The notes beneath the pieces are model-generated. The model had not been told where the DNA came from. It made no database searches and saw nothing but the letters and a program-made list of their open reading frames with translations. DNA of 7,228 bases from Gammaproteobacteria bacterium (GTDB taxonomy: Bacteria; Pseudomonadota; Gammaproteobacteria; Pseudomonadales; Oleiphilaceae): positions 1-7,228 of the forward strand of contig RFIV01000275.1 of assembly GCA_003695085.1 (NCBI GenBank), in the 5' to 3' direction. Shown one piece after another: positions 1-5,137 of the stretch; the stretch's first letter is position 1; each line of letters opens with the position of its first letter. A program made the position numbers and the translations under genes.

Positions 1-375
1 CAATCGGCGCGATCACCTTGATGAAGCCGTCCTCCTGGCCCACTTCGATACCCAGTCCGCCGAATTCACCCGTGGTGGATTCCTGCAGGTCTTCAAAGGT
101 GTGGGTTCGAGGTAGGCGGAGTGGGGGTCCAGTCCGGTTAGCATGCCGCGGATGGCGTTATTGAGAAGGGTCTTGTCGTCCACCTTCTCAACATAAGCCT
201 TCTTGATGCGGTCGTAGACATCCACAAACCGGCGCAGGTCTTCCAGCGGCAAGCCTTCTGGCGCAGCCTGTGCCGTGTCAGCGTCAGGTTCCGGGGACTG
301 TGCCCAGCTCAAGGCGGGAACGAAGGCGACTGTACTCAGTGCCAGTAACAGAATTCGGATTCGGTGTGTCAACAT
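1..375 (-). CDS. S41 family C-terminal processing peptidase (CtpA-like), 5' part only, with an apparent frameshift
   Basis: This is the N-terminal part of a periplasmic serine protease of the C-terminal processing (tail-specific) family, which trims exported or envelope proteins. From the ATG at 375 the protein begins with a signal peptide (hydrophobic residues about 7-22, likely cleavage after SWA at 25). The family-typical segment with LLNNAIRGMLTGLDPHSAYL follows at about residues 70-89. After Pro91 (codon at 105-103) the frame leaves the family pattern and stops at 13-15. The next frame continues it as TFEDLQESTTGEFGGLGIEV, the entry to the PDZ domain, and stays open to the window edge. 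One base therefore seems missing at about 98-105. The ATG at 375 was preferred to a TTG at 402 because AAGGA lies 5 bases upstream and a signal peptide follows directly. The gene starts 13 bp after envC and is probably cotranscribed with it. The PDZ core and the Ser/Lys catalytic dyad lie outside the window. Whether the frameshift is real or a sequencing error cannot be told here. Confidence 0.85.
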
Positions 376-388
376 GCAGGTCCTTGTC

Positions 389-1528
389 TCAGCGTTTTGC
401 AAGCCATGATAGCGGGTTTACCGGCCGGCCTTTGTGGCGTATCTCAAAGTATAGCCCGCTTTGTGTCTGGCCACCGCTTGCACCGGCGTTGGCAATGATC
501 TCGCCACTGCGCACCCATTCGCCGGGCGACTTGAGCAGTGCCTGATTATAACCATAGAGGGACATGTAACCATCCCCGTGATCGATAATCAACAGCAGAC
601 CGAAGCCTCTGAGCCAGTCTGCGAAAATTACGCGTCCATGATGAATAGCGCGAACCGGGCTTTCCGGTTTTGCACTGATGACCATGCCGCTGGATCGGGC
701 TCCGCTCTTGAAGCGCTCGCCGTAGCGGCGCAGGAGCTTGCCCTTGAGTGGCCAAGGCAGACGCTTCTTGCGCTTGGCGAAAGGCTGGCTGTCAGCGGAA
801 CGGTCAAGCTCACCGAGTGAGCGCTCCACCTCTTTTACCAGGCTCTCCAGTTCCTTTTGGTCACGTTCAAGACGGCTGATGGTGCTGGCGTGATTGCGGA
901 TGTCGCGCTGAAGCCTGGCAAGCAGTGTCTGACGTTCTTTCTGGCGTGCCTCGAGGCGCAGGCGATTCTTCTCTGTTTCGGCGCGCTTGTCCAACAGGGC
1001 TTTGTTGCGGCTGAGGATATCCGCCCGTACCTGGCGGATATCCTCCATGAGCCGGCGTGTCTCATCGATCAGCGCCTGCCGTGCCTCACCCACTTTCCGC
1101 AGATAGTACAGTGCGCGATCAATATCGGCGGGCGTATTGCCGCTGAGCAGGAGTTTGACGGCCGGTTGTTGCCCCAGCTTCCATTGCTCGCGCAGGGCTT
1201 CGGCCAGCCTTGCCTTTTGGCGGGTCAGTTCTGCATCCAGTTGCGCTTCGCGTTTTTTCAGCGTATCCAGTTCATTCTGAATGTCCGCTGTTTCCTGATC
1301 CAGCTGGCGCTTGGTGCGCGTTAGGTCCTGAATGGTCCGCTCAAGCTCGGCCAGTTCGTGCTCCAGCCGTGTTTCACGCGTACGGGCCTGTCCCATCCAG
1401 CCCTTGAGCTTGTCCAGTCGCTTGCGCAGTTCCTCAAGGCGGGCCTGGTCCTGACTGTCATCCTGCCACTGGGCTGCCACTGCCGTGAGCGGCAGCCACA
1501 GCGCCAGAAGCAAGAGGACACGAATCAT
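389..1528 (-). CDS. envC: Murein hydrolase activator EnvC (coiled coil plus degenerate LytM/M23 domain)
   Basis: EnvC is a periplasmic division factor. In E. coli it is recruited by FtsEX and switches on the amidases AmiA and AmiB, which split septal peptidoglycan. From the ATG the protein has 379 residues: a signal peptide (hydrophobic run at about 3-19), two long charged heptad-like coiled-coil segments (about 25-120 and 145-240), a basic linker, and a LytM/M23 fold from about 257 to 375. The M23 zinc ligands are gone. The usual HxGxD region reads SSGMVIS, the LYAH-type motif reads LYGYN, and the HxH motif reads GLYFE. This fits a regulator rather than an active endopeptidase. The ATG at 1528 overlaps the gpmI stop as ATGA, suggesting translational coupling. 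A GTG at 1543 would add MPARR, giving a more basic signal-peptide start, and cannot be excluded. The S41 peptidase gene follows 13 bp downstream. Confidence 0.93.
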   Translation of the reverse strand: MIRVLLLLALWLPLTAVAAQWQDDSQDQARLEELRKRLDKLKGWMGQARTRETRLEHELAELERTIQDLTRTKRQLDQETADIQNELDTLKKREAQLDAELTRQKARLAEALREQWKLGQQPAVKLLLSGNTPADIDRALYYLRKVGEARQALIDETRRLMEDIRQVRADILSRNKALLDKRAETEKNRLRLEARQKERQTLLARLQRDIRNHASTISRLERDQKELESLVKEVERSLGELDRSADSQPFAKRKKRLPWPLKGKLLRRYGERFKSGARSSGMVISAKPESPVRAIHHGRVIFADWLRGFGLLLIIDHGDGYMSLYGYNQALLKSPGEWVRSGEIIANAGASGGQTQSGLYFEIRHKGRPVNPLSWLAKR

Positions 1529-3066
1529 GCGTCGAGCAGGCACGTTCCGGTCATTTCGGCCGGGACTTCAAGCTCCATGAGCTGCAGCAGGGTGGGGGCG
1601 ATATCGCACAATGCGCCGCCCTCACGCAGGCTGACGGGTTTCGGGCCGATGTAGATCAGCGGAACCGGATCCGTCGTATGCGCCGTGTGCGGTTGTCCGG
1701 TTTCCGGGTCCACCATCTGCTCGGCGTTGCCGTGGTCGGCGGTGATCAGGCATTGCCCGCCGATTTCTTCCAGGGCCTCTGCCACGCGGTTCAGGCAGAT
1801 ATCCAGCGTTTCAGCCGCCTTGACAGCCGCCTCGTAAACACCGGTATGGCCGACCATGTCGCCATTGGCATAATTGCAGACGATCAGGTCGTACTCGCCG
1901 GAGCGAATCGCAGCAACCAGCTCATCGGTTACTTCCGGTGCGCTCATTTCGGGCTTGAGATCATAGGTCGCCACCTGAGGCGAGGGGATGAGCTTGCGTG
2001 TTTCGCCTTCGTATTCTTCTTCCCGGCCCCCGCTGAAGAAGAATGTGACGTGCGCATACTTCTCCGTCTCGGCAATGCGCAGCTGGGTCTTGCCCAGTGC
2101 CGCCATATACTCGCCGAGCGTATTCTTCAGGGCCTCGGGCGGGTAGGCGCAGCTGGCCGGGATATCGGCCGCGTATTCGGTCAGCATCACGAAATCGGAC
2201 AGTGCGGGGCGGGCCTTGCGCGCGAACCCCTCAAATGCTTCTTCCACGAAGGCGCGAGTGATCTCGCGGGCCCGGTCAGCGCGGAAGTTCATGAACAGGA
2301 TGGCATCACCGTCCTGAACCCTTGCGTCCTCCTGACCCTCCGCCTGAATGCGGGTGGCCTGCACGAACTCGTCGTCTTCGCCGCGTTCGTACGCAGCCGC
2401 CAGGCCATCGGCAGCGCTTGCCGCAGTGTAATCGGCTTCTGCCAGCGTCAGCAGGTTGTAGGCCTTTTCCACGCGATCCCAGCGGTTGTCTCGATCCATG
2501 GCGTAATAACGGCCAATGATGGAGGCCGTGCGGCCGCATCCCAGTTCGGCAAACAGGGCATCCGCCTTGTCCAGTGAGGGCCTGGCACTGCGCGGGGGCA
2601 TGTCGCGTCCATCCAGGAAGGCGTGCAGGTAGACCCGTTTTGCACCGCGCTGATGGGCCAGGCGTATGGCGGCAAAAATGTGATCTTCGTGGCTGTGCAC
2701 GCCGCCCGGAGACATCAGGCCCATCACGTGGACAGCGCCTCCGGCTGCGACAGCCTTGTCGATGGCACCCGTCAGTGCGGGGTTGGTATTGAACGAGCCA
2801 TCTTCGATGGCCTTGGTGATGCGGGTGAAATTCTGATAAACAACGCGTCCTGCACCCAGGTTCATGTGGCCGACCTCGGAGTTGCCCATCTGCCCGTCCG
2901 GCAGGCCGACGGCCATGCCCGAAGTATTGATGAGTGTGTGCGGCCGGTCGCGCCAGATGCTGTCCCAGAAGGGGGTGTTGGCGTTGGCTATGGCATTGGC
3001 GGTGGTCTCTTCCCTGTATCCCCAGCCATCGAGAATGATCAGCATCGTGGGGGTGCGCGTGGTCAT
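1525..3066 (-). CDS. gpmI: 2,3-bisphosphoglycerate-independent phosphoglycerate mutase
   Basis: GpmI interconverts 3-phosphoglycerate and 2-phosphoglycerate in cytoplasmic glycolysis and gluconeogenesis, using two Mn ions and a phosphoserine intermediate. The 513-residue product matches the usual length of about 510-515. All expected active-site elements are visible: LDGWG with metal ligand Asp13, the nucleophile Ser63 in MGNSEVGHMNLGAG, SHEDH at 125-129, DGRD at 152-155, GRYYAMDRD from 185, FRADR at 261-265, EKYAHVT from 335, the ligands Asp403 and His407 in NGDMVGH, Asp444-His445 in TADHGNAEQM, and His463 in HTAHTTDP. The ATG at 3066 gives a family-standard N-terminus. A TTG at 3084 would add six residues and is less likely, although the GGAG-like site near 3080 is about 12 bases from the ATG, which is rather far. 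It is the first gene of the leftward block, and its stop overlaps the envC start by 4 bp. Confidence 0.97.
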   Translation of the reverse strand: MTTRTPTMLIILDGWGYREETTANAIANANTPFWDSIWRDRPHTLINTSGMAVGLPDGQMGNSEVGHMNLGAGRVVYQNFTRITKAIEDGSFNTNPALTGAIDKAVAAGGAVHVMGLMSPGGVHSHEDHIFAAIRLAHQRGAKRVYLHAFLDGRDMPPRSARPSLDKADALFAELGCGRTASIIGRYYAMDRDNRWDRVEKAYNLLTLAEADYTAASAADGLAAAYERGEDDEFVQATRIQAEGQEDARVQDGDAILFMNFRADRAREITRAFVEEAFEGFARKARPALSDFVMLTEYAADIPASCAYPPEALKNTLGEYMAALGKTQLRIAETEKYAHVTFFFSGGREEEYEGETRKLIPSPQVATYDLKPEMSAPEVTDELVAAIRSGEYDLIVCNYANGDMVGHTGVYEAAVKAAETLDICLNRVAEALEEIGGQCLITADHGNAEQMVDPETGQPHTAHTTDPVPLIYIGPKPVSLREGGALCDIAPTLLQLMELEVPAEMTGTCLLDA

Positions 3067-3107
3067 GGTGTAAAACTGCTCCAATCGGGTTTGACGTGAG
3101 TGTGGTT

Positions 3108-3113
3108 ATTTTA
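3108..3113 (-). promoter_or_regulatory. Candidate -10 box for the gpmI-envC operon
   Basis: On the minus strand TAAAAT lies about 42 bases upstream of the gpmI ATG, within the 159-bp divergent intergenic region. That would put the transcription start near 3101 and give a leader of roughly 35 nt. No convincing -35 box is seen at 16-18 bp, so this rests on position and the -10 match alone. Confidence 0.35.
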
Positions 3114-3166
3114 CATCAATCGCCCGTGTGGAAGGAAATGCATTTGCATGGATCCTGCTTTAGCGT

Positions 3167-3196
3167 TTGCCGCTTCTTTCCGGGCCTGTGTATAAT
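3167..3196 (+). promoter_or_regulatory. Candidate sigma-70 promoter for the rhodanese-grxC-secB operon
   Basis: A perfect -10 hexamer TATAAT lies at 3191-3196. A partial -35 (TTGCCG at 3167-3172) precedes it with an 18-bp spacer. The predicted transcription start near 3203 leaves a leader of about 23 nt before the ATG at 3226. It sits in the divergent region and points into the secB operon. The match is by eye and untested. Confidence 0.65.
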
Positions 3197-3225
3197 GCAG
3201 CTCCTTTCAATCATGAGCCGGGGAT

Positions 3226-3639
3226 ATGGAGCATTTTATCTTTTTTGTCACCAAACACTGGATGCTGAGCGGGACCTTTGTGGCATTGCTGATCGGGTTG
3301 TGGATGGTGGAGCGTGTGCGCGCCGGAAACTCGCTCAGCCCGCAACAGGTGGTGTTGTTGCTCAACCGGGACGAAGCCGTGGTCATCGACATTCGTGACA
3401 AGAAGGACTTTGCGGAAGGCCACGTCAAGGGGGCCTACCATATTCCCATGGCCAAGGTAGCGGAGCGCGCCTCGGAGCTGGACCGCTTCAAGGGCAAGAC
3501 CATCGTGATCGCTGACAAGATGGGGCAGCATGCCTCATCGGTCACGAAACAGCTGCGTGAGAAGGGGTATGATGTGGTGCGCATGAATGGCGGCATTGCC
3601 GAGTGGCAGGCTCAGAATCTGCCGCTGGCCAAAAAGTAA
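3226..3639 (+). CDS. yibN: Membrane-anchored rhodanese-like domain protein (YibN-like), lacking the catalytic Cys
   Basis: The 137-residue product has one N-terminal transmembrane segment (about residues 12-28, followed by basic residues) and a single rhodanese-fold domain (about 36-135). Family landmarks are VVIDIRDKKDFAEGHVKGAYHIP at about 52-74 and the C-terminal MNGGIAEWQAQNLPL. In active rhodanese domains the loop reads like VYCxxGxRS with the sulfur-carrying Cys. Here it reads IADKMGQHAS, with Asp97 at that place, so sulfurtransferase activity is unlikely. As I remember it, E. coli YibN has a similarly altered loop and the same position upstream of grxC and secB; it has been reported to interact with the YidC insertase, but I cannot verify this here. 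The start ATG lies 2 bases after a GGGG stretch and 8 after GAG, so the ribosome-binding site is weak. The gene is first in the operon, and grxC starts 10 bp downstream. The exact biochemical role is unknown. Confidence 0.88.
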   Translation: MEHFIFFVTKHWMLSGTFVALLIGLWMVERVRAGNSLSPQQVVLLLNRDEAVVIDIRDKKDFAEGHVKGAYHIPMAKVAERASELDRFKGKTIVIADKMGQHASSVTKQLREKGYDVVRMNGGIAEWQAQNLPLAKK

Positions 3640-3649
3640 TGGTGACCTC

Positions 3650-3910
3650 TTGGCTCAGGTAGTACTCTACACCACACGTTTTTGTCCGTTCTGCATTCGT
3701 GCCAAGGCGCTGTTGCAGAGCAAGGGCGTGGCGTTTGACGAAATTGCCGTGGATGGCAATCCCGCTCTGCGCCAGGAAATGATGGAAAAAAGCGGACGTC
3801 ATACCGTTCCCCAGATCTGGATTAACGGACGCCATGTGGGGGGGTGTGACGAGCTGATGGCACTGGAACGCTCCGGGCAGCTGGATGACTGGCTGGCGGA
3901 GACCGCATAA
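3650..3910 (+). CDS. grxC: Glutaredoxin 3 (GrxC), with a TTG start
   Basis: GrxC is a small cytoplasmic dithiol glutaredoxin that uses glutathione to reduce disulfides and glutathione-protein mixed disulfides. The 86-residue product matches the usual size of about 83-88. It shows the redox motif CPFC (Cys12, Cys15), the TVP cis-proline motif at 52-54 for glutathione binding, and GGCD at 64-67. These are all standard for class I glutaredoxins. The start was set at the TTG at 3650, giving MAQVVLYTTRFCPFC, because this aligns with the E. coli N-terminus and GGTGA lies 4 bases upstream. The only in-frame ATG upstream is at 3587, inside the rhodanese gene, and would add 21 residues with no family resemblance. 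The ATG at 3639 and GTG at 3642 are out of frame. The gene lies 10 bp after the rhodanese gene and 17 bp before secB, so all three are probably cotranscribed. Confidence 0.95.
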   Translation: MAQVVLYTTRFCPFCIRAKALLQSKGVAFDEIAVDGNPALRQEMMEKSGRHTVPQIWINGRHVGGCDELMALERSGQLDDWLAETA

Positions 3911-3927
3911 ACGAAAGGTTGATGAAC

Positions 3928-4398
3928 ATGGCCGAAAACAACGAAAACGCACAGAATCAAGCACAACCCTCTTTCGCGCTGCAGCGCTTGTATCTGAAGG
4001 ATCTGTCCTTTGAATCCCCTAACTCACCGGCGATTTTTCAGAGTGAGTGGCAGCCGCAGGTGGGGATGGATCTGAACACCAACAACTCGCAGCTGTCTGA
4101 TAACCAGTGGGAAGTCGTCCTGACCCTGACCATCACGGCCAAGCTGGGTGACAAGACGGCATTCCTGGTCGAGATTCAGCAGGCGGGTATATTCCTGATT
4201 GATGGGCTGCCACCGGAGCAGCTGGCGCATACGCTGGGTGCCTTCTGCCCGAACATTCTGTTCCCGTATGCGCGTGAAGCCATTGATTCGGTTGTAACCA
4301 AGGGCTCTTTCCCGGCGCTCATGCTGCAGCCGATCAACTTTGATGCGATTTACGCGGAAGCCGTGAAGAAGCAGCAGGGTGGCGGACAGCCGAACTGA
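3928..4398 (+). CDS. secB: Protein-export chaperone SecB
   Basis: SecB is a cytoplasmic tetrameric chaperone that holds precursor proteins unfolded after synthesis and hands them to SecA for export through SecYEG. The product from the ATG at 3928 has 156 residues (E. coli 155). It contains QRLYLKDLSFESPN at 19-32, WQPQVGMDLN at 41-50, a conserved beta-sheet core, CPNILFPYARE at 107-117, and FPALMLQPINFDAIY at 128-142, followed by a short Gln/Gly-rich tail. Three starts are in frame close together: TTG 3919, ATG 3922 and ATG 3928. AAAGG at 3914-3918 is 9 bases from 3928 but only 3 from 3922, which favours 3928. The gene is last in the rhodanese-grxC-secB operon and is followed by a strong terminator. 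SecB is mostly confined to proteobacteria, which supports the taxonomic placement. Confidence 0.97.
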   Translation: MAENNENAQNQAQPSFALQRLYLKDLSFESPNSPAIFQSEWQPQVGMDLNTNNSQLSDNQWEVVLTLTITAKLGDKTAFLVEIQQAGIFLIDGLPPEQLAHTLGAFCPNILFPYAREAIDSVVTKGSFPALMLQPINFDAIYAEAVKKQQGGGQPN

Positions 4399-4443
4399 TT
4401 GAAAAGGATTTTCCCGGTAAGCAAATGCTTTTCCGGTTCAGAC

Positions 4444-4477
4444 AAAAAATGCCGCGATGAATCGCGGCATTTTTTTT
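4444..4477. terminator. Bidirectional intrinsic terminator between secB and trmL
   Basis: A perfect inverted repeat has 15-bp arms at 4444-4458 and 4461-4475. It consists of an A6 tract, a GC-rich core (TGCCGCGAT pairing with ATCGCGGCA), and a T8 tract at 4470-4477. Read rightward it ends the secB operon 45 bp after its stop. Read leftward it ends trmL, whose TAA stop (4478-4476) sits at the very edge of the repeat. The symmetrical A and T tracts make it functional on both strands in principle. Confidence 0.93.
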
Positions 4478-4940
4478 ACGCTCCTCCCTCAAACCCGCAC
4501 TGTCGCCAAGCCTCATAGAGCGCGACCGCAACGGTATTGGACAAGTTCAGGCTGCGGCTATGGGGTTGCATGGGCAGGCGAAGCCGGTGCTCCGGGGCGA
4601 ACTTTTCAAGCACATCCTCCGGCAGGCCACGGGTTTCCGGTCCAAAGAGCAGCGCATCACCGGGCTGAAATGCTGCGGTATGGTAATGTCGGCTCCCTTT
4701 GGTGGTGAACGCGTAAACGGTTGTCGGTCCGATGGTTTCCAGAGCCACGTCTAGTGAGACATGGCGCTGGACACGCGCAAATTCATCATAGTCCAGCCCC
4801 GCCCGGCGCAGGCGTTTGTCATCCCAGATGAATCCCAGGGGTTCGATCAGGTGGAGGCGGGCCCCTGTGTTGGCGCACAGGCGGATGATGTTGCCGGTAT
4901 TGGGCGGGATTTCAGGTTGATAAAGGATGATGTGAAACAT
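4476..4940 (-). CDS. trmL: tRNA (cytidine(34)-2'-O)-methyltransferase TrmL
   Basis: TrmL methylates the 2'-OH of the wobble nucleotide (C34 or cmnm5U34) of leucine tRNAs using S-adenosylmethionine. It is a minimal SPOUT-fold enzyme, working as a dimer with a C-terminal knot that binds the cofactor. The 154-residue product is close to the usual length of about 155-160. It shows the N-terminal LYQPEIPPNTGNIIRLCANTG at 6-26, WDDKRLRRAGLDY at 39-51, FGPETRGLP at 99-107, and the knot signature RLPMQPHSRSLNLSNTVAVA at 121-140, ending in LYEAWRQ. The ATG at 4940 gives the conserved start, but I see no purine-rich ribosome-binding site just upstream. A weak promoter candidate on the minus strand (TTCCAA at 4998-4993, TAAACT at 4976-4971, 16-bp spacer) would serve it. 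It faces secB across the shared terminator. In E. coli the gene lies slightly further along the same cluster, after cysE. Confidence 0.95.
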   Translation of the reverse strand: MFHIILYQPEIPPNTGNIIRLCANTGARLHLIEPLGFIWDDKRLRRAGLDYDEFARVQRHVSLDVALETIGPTTVYAFTTKGSRHYHTAAFQPGDALLFGPETRGLPEDVLEKFAPEHRLRLPMQPHSRSLNLSNTVAVALYEAWRQCGFEGGA

Positions 4941-5019
4941 GTAGGGTGTCTGGCTATTTGCGAGCTGCCCAGTTTACCGGAACGTGCGCATGTTGGAAGC
5001 CCTGCGGGTTTTACATACA

Positions 5020-5031
5020 TTCACATGTGAA
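5020..5031. promoter_or_regulatory. Perfect 12-bp palindrome TTCACATGTGAA, candidate operator
   Basis: The palindrome lies in the 197-bp divergent region between trmL and the solute-binding protein gene. It is centred about 33 bp upstream of the transcription start implied by the TATACT at 5047-5052, so it would overlap the -35 region of that promoter. Its half-sites TTCACA/TGTGAA are not arranged like a CRP or FNR site. No regulator can be named from the sequence, and a single 12-bp palindrome could be chance. Confidence 0.3.
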
Positions 5032-5046
5032 GCTGGACGCAGCCGA

Positions 5047-5052
5047 TATACT
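5047..5052 (+). promoter_or_regulatory. Candidate -10 box for the solute-binding protein gene
   Basis: TATACT matches the sigma-70 -10 consensus at five of six bases. No good -35 lies at 16-18 bp; TTCACA at 5020-5025 matches the -35 consensus well but is 21 bp away. If used, the leader would be about 80 nt long. It could contain a stem-loop at 5076-5108: outer CGCC/GGCG, and inner GGTCTG/CAGGCC with one G-T pair. Confidence 0.3.
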
Positions 5053-5137
5053 TTGTCACGCTAGGCAAGAGCAGACGCCCTGAGGTCTGGCAGGCAGGCC
5101 GGGTGGCGGACATAAAACTTCAGGTTGAATCATCGGG

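Noticed and set aside
857..1324. A 155-codon plus-strand open frame opposite envC.
   Set aside because: It lies opposite the repetitive Arg/Glu/Leu coiled-coil region of envC, whose codon bias keeps the complementary strand open.
1678..2577. A 299-codon plus-strand open frame opposite gpmI.
   Set aside because: It is antisense to a gene with every catalytic motif intact and shows no recognisable domain. Long antisense frames are common opposite GC-rich coding sequence.
3136..3145. Palindrome AAATGCATTT as an operator.
   Set aside because: It is short, AT-rich and about 50 bp from either candidate -10, with no second copy in the region. I mention it only as part of the divergent region.
4409..4436. 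An imperfect hairpin (CCGG-TAAGCA-AA-TGCTTTT-CCGG) in the secB 3' region.
   Set aside because: The pairing is interrupted and CCGG is self-complementary anyway. The strong terminator just downstream explains the region better.
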